Origin: Enoplosus armatus
Lineage: Eukaryota; Chordata; Actinopteri; Centrarchiformes; Enoplosidae
Direction of reading: 5' to 3'
Assembly (NCBI RefSeq): GCF_043641665.1
Contig: NC_092193.1
Coordinates: 13,339,501-13,403,500, forward strand
Length of the DNA stretch: 64,000 bases
Below, in pieces: positions 61,101 through 64,000 of the stretch. The notes under the pieces are model-generated. The model saw only the letters and a list, made by a program, of their open reading frames with translations, had not been told where the DNA came from and ran no database searches. The position numbers and the translations under genes were made by a program. Numbering within the stretch: the first letter of the stretch is position 1; every line of letters begins with the position of its first letter.

Positions 61101-63659
61101 GATGATAAAGCACTTAGTTCTGTTTGGGCCTTTTGGTGTTTGAAAAGCGTAAGATTTTAACTTTTGTCAGTTTCCTCATTTCACCCTTTTGTTAACTTGT
61201 TCCCCTCTCTCCATTTATGTCTTGTCTTTTCTTAACCCAGTTGTTCCAGGCATGTGGCAACCTCAGAGATGCAGGAACCAGCAGCACCGGAGTCGACGAC
61301 ATCATGAAGAGAGGGAAGGTTACAGTAGAGGACAAGTTGGGATCCAGCTCTAACAAAATGGAGAAACTGGTTAGTATTACCTGGCTGAATGTGTGTCCTT
61401 GTTTTTGCTTTCTGATGGTCTAATCTGGCCCATTCATATTGATGGTTTATGATGCAGGAGCCATTGCTCATCATGGGCAATTAAACCCCTTTTGCTGTTC
61501 ATTTCACCTTTACACAGATGACCATGGGGTGATTAGATGGGAATGAATGCTTGGATGGATGAATGAGTCAGATGACTGAGCACTGCAGTTGGTTATTGAG
61601 GTTTTTTTTTTGTTTGTTTTTTAGTTTATCAAATTTATTGCAGAAAATACATTCATTTAAAAAAGAGAAAAGCTGCTTTGTACTAGATTTAGCTACTAGC
61701 TAATTTCCATCTGTAGTCCCTGGGCATGTGAAAAGAAACAATAAAACACAGAGCAAAAATCATCTCCACAGGAAGCACGGGTTTTTCTTACCCTCCCGTT
61801 TGAGTCTGCCATCATGCTATGATTTGGGGCAAAGTGTAAAAGCTCATGAATCTGCTCCTATCAATTCTGCCTCAGGTGTCTGATGTAACCATGAGACTGA
61901 GGGACTCGCAGCCATACTGGATTTCTCTCCCAAGTATTCTCTGCAGTGACAGAGTGGCCACAGGAACAGGAGCCGAGGATAAGTGTTGGAACGGCATGAG
62001 CCGTGCCAGGTAGGGCATATAAACTGATAAAGAAATGTATTTCAAAATAAGATATGAAATAACAAACATGGACATATCTTACAAATGTTTTTTCTGGAAT
62101 ACAGTCAACTGAATATACAAACTATTGAATGAGAAGTCCCAGCCATCCAATATCTTATATTTTATATAATATTTTATCTTTTAAATAATGGATACATGGT
62201 ATTATAATTAATCTTTTATATTAAAGCTAGACTGAGCACATTTTGACAGAAGACATTTTACAATATTCCACTTACAAATGAAAACTTGAATTCATGAACA
62301 ATAAAACACGTCTGCATTCAATGAACTCTGGTGTTTCAGCCTTATTTGGTCTGGTATGACCAGTAGCTTGAAGTGATTATTGTTAGCTACTTCACAAATG
62401 TAAAACAAGAAGAAAACACACCATACCTCACCAAGAGACATATTGGCTGTTTCCTGCTTGTGGTCCCATTCCATTGTCTCTCAGTCTGTTTTCCTCTTCT
62501 AATTCGTTTAACAGCCGTTGGCAACCAGCATTTTACAGTATAGGTACATTATGTGTCACCACTCTTAGTCTGGTGACTTAATGATGAAGTCTTTAAAGCA
62601 ACTGACTCCACATAATTCTGGGAAAAGAAGGAAATTCAATGTGCTTCGTTGCCACTTTTGGCTACAGTGGCCACTGTTCATCAAAAGTTATGTAGTCTCC
62701 AATTAACTGTGATGAAATGAGGAACATTTGCATGTGTTTCACATGTTAAACAAGTGTCGATGTGTGCCAGGTACCTTCCCGAGGTGATGGGTGATGGCCT
62801 AGCCAGTCAGATCAACAACCCTGAAGTGGAAATCGACATCACCAAGCCAGATATGACAATACGCCAACAGATAATGCAGCTGAAGATCATGACGCACCGC
62901 CTGAAGAATGCTCTCAATGGCCAGGATGTGGACTTTCAGGACACCAGTGAGTACTTCTACCATAACAGCCCACAAGTTTCTAAAGGACATTCACAAGAGT
63001 CTTCATCTCAGATGACTCACTGATGATTATAAGCTTTTAACAAGTTCTAGATTTAGGGAATTAAACAACTCTTTTCATGTTCATCTGAGGAGGCAGCACA
63101 CTACTGGCTTAGTTTGTACAAACTCTGGCAAAATGGCAAAAGCAGTACGTTTGAAATTAAGATGAAGGTATAAAAATGCTTTGCCTAAATCAAAGTGCCT
63201 TTTTGAATTATTTAGGTCATATTTTGTACCACGTTATGTAAGTAACACAGGCTGATGCTGGCGGTAAAATTCTCATACTTTTTCTGGGCCCTGCACCTGG
63301 ACAGCAAATACTGTATGTGCACAGTATGTTTAATGTATATGAGTATGTGGCAGCGGTCTTAACGTTTCAATTCTATGAATATATAGGCAACACCCTGTAT
63401 AAACCTTATGTATGTTGTACCATGAAGCTCATGTGCTGACCCTCTGTCTATAGGTGATGATGTCAGCGGCTCAGGAAGTGGCATGTGCGCCGACGATATG
63501 TGTTCCCGGGGCCCACGCCTTGTTGTCCCCGTCACCGACCGACCCATACTCTACCCCTACCCTCCAGAAAACAAGAAGGTGAAAGCCTCGGCCAACCAGA
63601 GCCTGCCCTGCGTCACCATTTACCTGCTTTCACTGCTCACTTTGCTGCTCCGGCGATAA
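3720..63659 (+). CDS. gpc1: Glypican-1, GPI-anchored heparan sulfate proteoglycan core protein (10 coding exons)
   Basis: Joined exons: 3720-3879, 40019-40177, 52556-52783, 53032-53195, 58151-58316, 58498-58628, 61241-61369, 61876-62009, 62771-62946, 63454-63659, giving 1653 nt and 550 residues (human GPC1 is 558). Seen: signal peptide at about 1-20; cysteines at 30, 60, 66, 67, 189, 244, 254, 257, 266, 270, 277, 341, 402 and 416, the 14 conserved glypican cysteines; N-glycosylation sequon N114-R-S; Ser-Gly sites at S487, S489 and S491 beside an acidic pair; hydrophobic GPI signal at about 533-548. Stretches such as [20 protein letters not shown] match glypican-1 rather than glypican-4 or -6. 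Family knowledge: the core protein is anchored at the cell surface, and its heparan sulfate chains bind FGF, Wnt, Hedgehog and BMP-type ligands as a co-receptor. The a/b paralogue is undetermined. The start is supported by an in-frame TGA at 3684-3686 and a good Kozak context (G at -3 and +4). Confidence 0.96.
4903..4949. repeat. (CA)n microsatellite
   Basis: About 23 uninterrupted CA units at the 5' end of intron 1. Confidence 0.95.
6166..6195. repeat. (GA)n microsatellite
   Basis: About 15 AG units inside a purine-rich stretch of 6080-6205. Confidence 0.9.
7555..7692 (+). repeat. 3' tail of a fish interspersed retroelement
   Basis: TTTTGGGGAGTTTTTCCTC, GAGGGTCTAAGAACAGAGGG, CTGTAAAGCCCCCTGAGGCA, GATATCGGGCTATAGAAATA and a TTGACTTGACTTGA end. 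This series is a very common teleost repeat tail that I recognise as the 3' end of a LINE/SINE-type family ending in a short tandem tail. The 5' part is missing. Confidence 0.65.
8999..9058. repeat. (TG)n microsatellite
   Basis: About 29 uninterrupted TG units. Confidence 0.95.
9215..9259. repeat. (AG)n microsatellite
   Basis: About 22 uninterrupted AG units, 160 bp after the (TG)n. Confidence 0.95.
9593..9782. repeat. Imperfect tandem duplication, about 105-bp period
   Basis: AGTAGTCA...TTAAACTGACTAATTTTTT...GTCTGACAAA...TTTCCTTT (from 9593) recurs as AATAGTCA...TTAAATTGACTAATTTTTG...AGCTGACAAA...TTTCCTGT (from 9695). Both copies are diverged, so the duplication is old. Confidence 0.65.
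10117..10555. repeat. Cluster of (TG)n blocks
   Basis: (TG)n blocks near 10119-10130, 10274-10291, 10312-10343 (ending GCGCACACA), 10379-10398 and 10532-10555, separated by unique sequence. Confidence 0.9.
11225..11550. mobile_element. Fish MITE copy of the GTTGCAGCCCTA family, diverged
   Basis: Starts TAGAGCTAAGACTATTCGTA and ends GTCTAATCGACTAATCTTA; both ends carry GATTAGTC/GACTAATC motifs that make the copy roughly palindromic. The internal TTTCAGTCATTTTTCAAGC block matches the family. A second fragment (TTATTTTCATTATCAATG) lies directly left at 11171-11218, suggesting two adjacent or nested pieces. Confidence 0.65.
15693..15889. mobile_element. hAT-type MITE, 197 bp, with intact 8-bp target duplication
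   Basis: Begins TAGGGGTGTGACAGTACACC and ends AACCGTTACACCCCTA, a terminal inverted repeat of about 13 bp (TAGGGGTGT[G/A]AC[A/G]GT). Exact direct repeats GCTAACAT flank it at 15685-15692 and 15890-15897. The internal GGTTCGGTA-type sequence is familiar from fish hAT MITEs with this end. Too short to encode protein. Confidence 0.87.
17258..17292. repeat. (CA)n microsatellite
   Basis: About 17 CA units. Confidence 0.95.
17850..18238. mobile_element. Fish MITE copy ending GTTGCAGCCCTA, near full length
   Basis: The left part TTATTATTTTCATTGTTCAT, the middle CCAAAACCCAAAGATGTTTA and the end AAATGTTGCAGCCCTA correspond to an abundant teleost MITE whose two halves are rich in GATTAATCGATTAG-like motifs. 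Ends and target site are blurred by mutation. The same family recurs at 11171-11550, 43591-43820 and 56182-56287. The Repbase name is not known to me. Confidence 0.7.
20339..20386. repeat. (TG)n microsatellite
   Basis: About 24 TG units. Confidence 0.95.
22257..22480 (+). pseudogene. LINE ORF2 remnant (C-terminal domain)
   Basis: Reads [13 protein letters not shown], then [12 protein letters not shown] and [12 protein letters not shown], followed after a stop at 22419 by [13 protein letters not shown]. This order (LQ..QN.AARV, H..P.L.SLHWLP, VYKALN, WNSLP) is the conserved region after the reverse transcriptase in vertebrate LINEs. The open frame from 21855 upstream is not recognisably LINE. 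The element is truncated, lacks the catalytic domains and is dead; a (TA)n follows at 22484. Confidence 0.7.
22484..22514. repeat. (TA)n microsatellite at LINE remnant tail
   Basis: About 15 TA units directly after the WNSLP part of the LINE remnant; may have grown from the element's tail. Confidence 0.9.
25497..26262. mobile_element. Non-autonomous hAT-type DNA transposon, 766 bp, with intact 8-bp target duplication
   Basis: The element begins CATGGGTCACTAATAGGCGG and ends GTTGAATACCCCTG. It is flanked by exact direct repeats GTTTAGAC at 25489-25496 and 26263-26270, the 8-bp target duplication typical of hAT elements. The reverse complement of the right end (CAGGGGTATTCAACT) matches the left end in an imperfect terminal inverted repeat starting CA-GGGT. 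The GGCGGACCGC/GTCCGGACC start resembles abundant vertebrate hAT ends. No transposase frame survives inside. Confidence 0.85.
28379..28411. repeat. (ATT)n microsatellite
   Basis: ATT units with one ATC interruption. Confidence 0.9.
28871..29190. repeat. Interspersed repeat, CTTGGGGGCA family, copy 1
   Basis: TGTTTTAGCCTCTTGGGGGC at 28901-28920, then GACATATTATCACCTTTTAA. The same order of motifs occurs at 30081 onward. The family (start like TAAAGCTGCA, then CCACTTGGGGGCA) is one I recognise from fish genomes as a short interspersed element, name unknown. Ends approximate. Confidence 0.55.
30081..30400. repeat. Interspersed repeat, CTTGGGGGCA family, copy 2
   Basis: TAAAGCTGCATTAATTGATT at the left end, GGCCACTTGGGGGCACCAC, GACATACTATCACCTTATAA, then CTGGCTCTTTAGCTGCTAAA and GTTCATCAGCTAGTTGCTAA, all typical of the family. 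Same orientation as the 28871 copy, 1.2 kb apart; the internal parts differ, so they are independent or diverged copies. Confidence 0.55.
33097..33154. repeat. (TG)n microsatellite
   Basis: About 29 uninterrupted TG units. Confidence 0.95.
34583..34640 (-). repeat. SINE-like fragment with A-box-like head
   Basis: The minus strand reads GTGGCACAGTAGTTAACACT followed by ATTGCCTTTCAGAAAG, like the common fish repeat GGTGGCGCAGTGGTTAGCAC. Only the head part is present. Confidence 0.4.
36015..36120. repeat. (TG)n microsatellite passing into (GA)n
   Basis: (TG)n to 36097 with one interruption near 36023, then GAGAGA/GAGGGA. One of the two longest simple repeats in the window. Confidence 0.95.
36228..36269. 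repeat. (CA)n microsatellite
   Basis: About 20 CA units, in inverted orientation to the (TG)n 130 bp upstream in the same transcribed intron. Confidence 0.95.
36411..36450. repeat. (TG)n microsatellite
   Basis: About 19 TG units, preceding the AT-rich palindrome cluster. Confidence 0.95.
36495..36574. repeat. (AT)n tract with phase interruptions
   Basis: TATATA runs broken by TTATAT and ATAACATATT, the latter parts forming their own small palindromes. Confidence 0.9.
36587..36771. repeat. Nested inverted repeats around (AT)n
   Basis: GCACAGATGTCCTT (36587-36600) and its exact reverse complement AAGGACATCTGTGC (36669-36682) flank an uninterrupted (AT)n of about 68 bp. The right arm then pairs again, with one mismatch, with GCACGGATGTCCTT (36758-36771); between them CACTTAG and CAATAGAGT also find their complements (ACTCTATTG, CTAAGTG), making a second hairpin with a short loop near 36719-36734. 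Confidence 0.8.
39206..39234. repeat. (TG)n microsatellite
   Basis: About 14 TG units, 0.8 kb before exon 2. Confidence 0.93.
39892..40018 (+). promoter_or_regulatory. gpc1: Extended polypyrimidine tract and 3' splice site of intron 1
   Basis: About 125 nt of mostly C and T (TTCTTCTCTGCTTCTCCTTC and similar) run into CCTGCCAG. This is several times longer than a normal acceptor tract and may secure recognition of exon 2 across a 36-kb intron, or bind PTB-type regulators. Confidence 0.7.
40019..40177 (+). CDS. gpc1: gpc1 coding exon 2 (ICPQGYTCC cysteine motif)
   Basis: Encodes residues 54-106 after a phase-1 intron. It begins [14 protein letters not shown], a hallmark motif of glypicans, carrying Cys60, Cys66 and Cys67. 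The acceptor CCTGCCAG|GG ends a pyrimidine-rich tract of about 125 nt; the donor is GATG|GTGAGT. Where human glypican-1 has an N-R-S sequon (Asn79) in the ENLANRS segment, this exon has DNLATLS, so that glycosylation site is absent. Confidence 0.95.
42830..43045. repeat. Purine-rich tract
   Basis: Over 200 bp dominated by A and G (GGGGGTGAAGGAGAGGACAG, AGAGAAAGAAAGAGATGGGG and similar). Open frames in it are low-complexity artefacts. Confidence 0.8.
43156..43196. repeat. (TG)n followed by GCGCGTGCGTG
   Basis: Alternating purine-pyrimidine throughout, with a CpG-containing end; a good Z-DNA-forming candidate. Confidence 0.9.
43362..43472 (+). pseudogene. LINE ORF2 fragment (ALHGSA...LRSSNSSL)
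   Basis: In the frame starting at 43362 the sequence reads [20 protein letters not shown] and then [13 protein letters not shown]. This matches the C-terminal motif of fish LINE ORF2 proteins (KALHGSAPSYL...LRSSNS.LL.VP). Only about 37 codons remain and no flanking element structure is clear. A MITE copy follows about 120 bp later. Confidence 0.6.
43591..43820. mobile_element. Fish MITE copy of the GTTGCAGCCCTA family, truncated
   Basis: AGCGCTGAAACAATTAGTC at the left end, then GGTTCCAGCTTCTCAAATGT and CTTTGGGTTTTGGACTGTTG, which are complementary to segments of the 17850-18238 copy. Orientation is therefore opposite to that copy, and the distal half is missing. Confidence 0.7.
44935..44978 (+). 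repeat. Tail of a common fish repeat (GTGTACCTAATAAA)
   Basis: TAGGTGTACCTAATAAACTG resembles the recurrent fish repeat end CAGGTGTACCTAATAAAGTG. Short and without its partner end, so the family is uncertain. Confidence 0.4.
45328..45540. repeat. Purine-rich tract
   Basis: About 210 bp rich in GAGAAAG/GGAAAG motifs, similar in character to 42830-43045 but not an obvious copy. Confidence 0.8.
47974..48034. repeat. (TG)n microsatellite
   Basis: About 30 uninterrupted TG units, the longest uninterrupted array in intron 2. Confidence 0.95.
48170..48480. mobile_element. Probable hAT-like MITE with CTGGGC/GCCCAG-type ends
   Basis: Left end CAGCTGGGCAAACGGTTGAA followed by ATCTTATCATGATATC and GATATATATCTAATATCG; right end ATTGAATTATAACCCAGTCC. 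The CTGGG ... CCCAG ends and the TATCATGATATC/ATCGATAT motifs resemble an abundant fish MITE with ends like GGGCTGGGCGATAT. No clear target duplication was found, so limits are approximate. Confidence 0.45.
48660..48755 (-). mobile_element. Penelope-like retroelement fragment with hammerhead-ribozyme-like core
   Basis: On the minus strand the fragment reads CTGATGA (48742 to 48736), a four-base-pair hairpin GTCC-AGC-GGAC (48733 to 48723), then GAAA (48721 to 48718). CTGATGA, stem and GAAA in this order are the catalytic core of a hammerhead ribozyme. Minimal variants with extra bases after CTGATGA and a tiny third stem are known from the terminal repeats of Penelope-like elements. Here GAAATGGTGTA would give such a short stem III. 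The copy is mutated (two unpaired A before the hairpin), no reverse transcriptase is nearby, and activity is doubtful. Confidence 0.6.
51548..51625. repeat. (CA)n with internal 16-bp minisatellite
   Basis: CACACA at 51550-51571, then GACAAACAGATAAACA twice in tandem (about 51575-51606), then CACACA again. Confidence 0.85.
52075..52112. repeat. (TG)n microsatellite
   Basis: About 17 TG units, 440 bp before exon 3. Confidence 0.93.
52556..52783 (+). CDS. gpc1: gpc1 coding exon 3 (helical core, N-glycosylation site)
   Basis: Encodes residues 107-182. It contains the N114-R-S sequon ([10 protein letters not shown]), matching human Asn116, and the conserved segments LYSQNSQVF and [13 protein letters not shown] of the alpha-helical glypican core. 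The acceptor is TTTTTAG|GT; the donor ATAG|GTACAT is off consensus after position +3. Reading on past the donor reaches a stop at 52864-52866, so retention of the next intron would truncate the protein. Confidence 0.94.
52784..53031 (+). other. gpc1: gpc1 intron 3 (248 bp, phase 1)
   Basis: Short AT-rich intron with GTACAT donor and TTTGCAG acceptor. It splits the region between KQYFI and EDYLECV. It may be an additional intron relative to other vertebrate glypican genes. Confidence 0.88.
53032..53195 (+). CDS. gpc1: gpc1 coding exon 4 ([18 protein letters not shown])
   Basis: Encodes residues 183-237 after a phase-1 intron of only 248 bp. Contains [10 protein letters not shown] with conserved Cys189, the LRPFGD motif and [11 protein letters not shown], the latter identical to human glypican-1. 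It ends in phase 0 after VVRKVSQ with donor CCAG|GTAATA. From my memory of the family, this exon and exon 3 form a single exon in related vertebrate glypicans; that needs checking. Confidence 0.94.
56067..56090. repeat. Homopolymeric G run of 24
   Basis: 24 consecutive G in intron 4, between ATAACACAA and TCGCTCATAT. Can form a G-quadruplex in DNA or nascent RNA; its length may also be a sequencing or assembly artefact. Confidence 0.9.
56182..56287. mobile_element. Fish MITE end fragment of the GTTGCAGCCCTA family
   Basis: CACTATTTTCTGACATTTTA followed by AATAATCAACAGATTCATGG and ending TAGTTGCAGCTCTA, one terminal portion of the same family. Located in intron 4, about 90 bp after the G run. 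Confidence 0.6.
57015..57130 (+). repeat. Probable retroelement tail (GATCC...GGGGAAATTGGG)
   Basis: TTTAATGATCCATGTGGGGA followed by AATTGGGTTTATATACCC resembles a fish LINE/SINE tail with ATTGATCCC...GGGAAATT. Boundaries cannot be set. Confidence 0.4.
58151..58316 (+). CDS. gpc1: gpc1 coding exon 5 (cysteine-rich YCPHC...CANYC segment)
   Basis: Encodes residues 238-292. Carries six of the fourteen conserved cysteines (244, 254, 257, 266, 270, 277) in [17 protein letters not shown] and [10 protein letters not shown], the most conserved part of the glypican lobe. Acceptor CTACCACAG|GTG; donor GGCAG|GTTGGG is weak downstream of the exon. Reading through the donor stays open to a stop at 58391-58393. 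Confidence 0.95.
58317..58497 (+). other. gpc1: gpc1 intron 5 (181 bp, phase 1)
   Basis: Shortest intron of the gene. The donor GTTGGG is weak; the acceptor TTTGTAG follows a modest pyrimidine tract. Begins with a short (CA)n. Confidence 0.9.
58498..58628 (+). CDS. gpc1: gpc1 coding exon 6
   Basis: Encodes residues 293-336 ([19 protein letters not shown] at its start), corresponding to the human segment following ADLDAEW. It contains no cysteine and no sequon. The preceding intron is only 181 bp. Acceptor TTTGTAG|AA; donor CAAG|GTCAGA, phase 0. The reading frame joins cleanly on both sides. Confidence 0.93.
58629..61240 (+). other. gpc1: gpc1 intron 6 (2.6 kb, phase 0)
   Basis: GT at 58629, AG at 61239-61240. 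AT-rich DNA; apart from short T runs (for example 59155-59165) I see no repeat family, gene or RNA in it. Confidence 0.85.
61241..61369 (+). CDS. gpc1: gpc1 coding exon 7 (variable stalk, KRGK basic motif)
   Basis: Encodes residues 337-379 as exactly 43 codons (phase 0 at both ends). Conserved Cys341 lies in LFQACG. The rest is the poorly conserved, Ser/Gly/Lys-rich segment that differs among glypicans. A short basic motif KRGK sits where human glypican-1 has KRRRGK, a proposed nuclear-import signal; whether the fish motif works is unknown. Because it is a multiple of three, skipping would keep the frame but remove a disulfide cysteine. Acceptor TTAACCCAG|TTG; donor ACTG|GTTAGT. Confidence 0.92.
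61370..61875 (+). other. gpc1: gpc1 intron 7 (506 bp, phase 0)
   Basis: Unique-looking AT-rich intron with a T-rich run at about 61602-61622. No repeat or RNA recognised. Confidence 0.88.
61876..62009 (+). CDS. gpc1: gpc1 coding exon 8 (last two core cysteines)
   Basis: Encodes residues 380-423. Contains [11 protein letters not shown] (Cys402) and [10 protein letters not shown] (Cys416), matching the human segments FWISLPGTLC and RCWNGMARGR. Acceptor GCCTCAG|GTG; donor GCCAG|GTAGGG, phase 2. The junction codon with exon 9 is Arg424. Confidence 0.94.
62010..62770 (+). other. gpc1: gpc1 intron 8 (761 bp, phase 2)
   Basis: AT-rich, with TTTTATAT-like blocks at 62155-62225. No repeat family or RNA recognised. 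Confidence 0.88.
62771..62946 (+). CDS. gpc1: gpc1 coding exon 9 ([10 protein letters not shown], most conserved C-terminal core)
   Basis: Encodes residues 424-482. [20 protein letters not shown] and the following [20 protein letters not shown] are nearly identical to human glypican-1 and are the best evidence for the subfamily. The exon ends [10 protein letters not shown] just before the heparan sulfate attachment region. Acceptor TGTGCCAG|G; donor ACCA|GTGAGT, phase 1. Confidence 0.96.
62947..63453 (+). other. gpc1: gpc1 intron 9 (507 bp, phase 1)
   Basis: GTGAGT donor, CTATAG acceptor. Unique-looking; nothing else recognised. Confidence 0.88.
63454..63659 (+). CDS. gpc1: gpc1 coding exon 10 (heparan sulfate sites, GPI signal, stop)
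   Basis: Encodes residues 483-550 and the TAA stop at 63657-63659. [17 protein letters not shown] gives three Ser-Gly attachment sites (S487, S489, S491) flanked by acidic pairs, almost at the same residue numbers as the human sites, plus the two distal cysteines (494, 499). A Pro/Arg/Lys-rich linker follows, then a small-residue stretch KASANQS as a possible GPI attachment zone and a hydrophobic tail ending LLLRR. The omega residue cannot be fixed by eye. Acceptor GTCTATAG|GT. Confidence 0.95.
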
Positions 63660-64000
63660 TTGACGGGGGAATCTACCAACTGGGACTGAGTTTGGGACAT
63701 GGGGGTTGGGGAGAGTCTGAAAGGGGATGAAGGAGAAGCTGGGGGTTAGTTACTTTGCCAAAACTAAATAAGAATAAGGAAACAACAAAAAAAATAAAAA
63801 TCACTTGGATGGACCTTTTGGTTTTGGATTAGAACAAAATGGAATTACGAGTATCCATAAATGTTTCGGTTCTGCTCTTTCTTTTCTTTCTTGCTATATT
63901 ATGACATCATTAGAGCTGGTCTTTTCGCATCTTCTAATGTTTTCTTTCAGGTGTTTGGGTTCTCTGAGATTATATCTGTACCTAAGACGTGTATATTGTT
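63660..64000 (+). other. gpc1: gpc1 3' UTR, start only
   Basis: Non-coding sequence follows the stop codon to the window edge with no repeat I recognise. An AATAAA hexamer at 63793-63798 lies in an A-rich stretch only about 135 nt after the stop. It could be an early polyadenylation signal, but the main 3' end is probably outside the window. Confidence 0.7.

Overview
The window is vertebrate genomic DNA, almost certainly from a ray-finned (teleost) fish and probably a spiny-rayed one. It has one large split gene, dense (TG)n/(CA)n, (GA)n and (AT)n microsatellites, and several repeat families typical of fish: hAT-type MITEs, LINE ORF2 remnants and a Penelope-like fragment. No second gene, tRNA, rRNA, CRISPR array or bacterial feature was found.

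The gene is a complete coding sequence for glypican-1 (gpc1) on the + strand. It has ten coding exons between 3720 and 63659 that join in frame to 550 codons. All nine introns are GT-AG, all 14 glypican cysteines are present, three Ser-Gly heparan-sulfate sites lie at residues 487-492, and the C-terminal tail is a GPI signal. I called each exon from reading frame, splice sites and similarity to known glypican-1; no alignment was run. Whether it is the a or b fish paralogue cannot be decided here.

Layout. 1-3343 is upstream sequence with microsatellites, a SINE-like fragment and possible conserved non-coding DNA. About 3344-3719 is a CpG-rich promoter and 5' UTR. Intron 1 (3880-40018, 36 kb) carries most of the mobile elements: a 197-bp hAT MITE with an exact 8-bp target duplication (15693-15889), a 766-bp hAT element with an exact 8-bp duplication (25497-26262), copies of a fish MITE ending in GTTGCAGCCCTA, a LINE remnant near 22.3 kb and a cluster of nested palindromes and microsatellites at 36.0-36.8 kb. 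Intron 2 (40178-52555, 12.4 kb) holds a LINE fragment, another MITE copy and, on the minus strand at 48.7 kb, a hammerhead-ribozyme-like core of the kind carried by Penelope-like retroelements. Exons 3-10 then lie within 11 kb (52556-63659), with a 5-kb intron 4 containing a 24-base G run. 63660-64000 is the start of the 3' UTR, whose end is outside the window.

The most interesting items are the hammerhead-like motif, the two hAT elements with intact target duplications, the palindrome/AT cluster at 36.6 kb, a possibly extra intron in the glypican gene (intron 3), and the loss of one N-glycosylation site found in human glypican-1. I did not find evidence for a wholly new multi-gene system.
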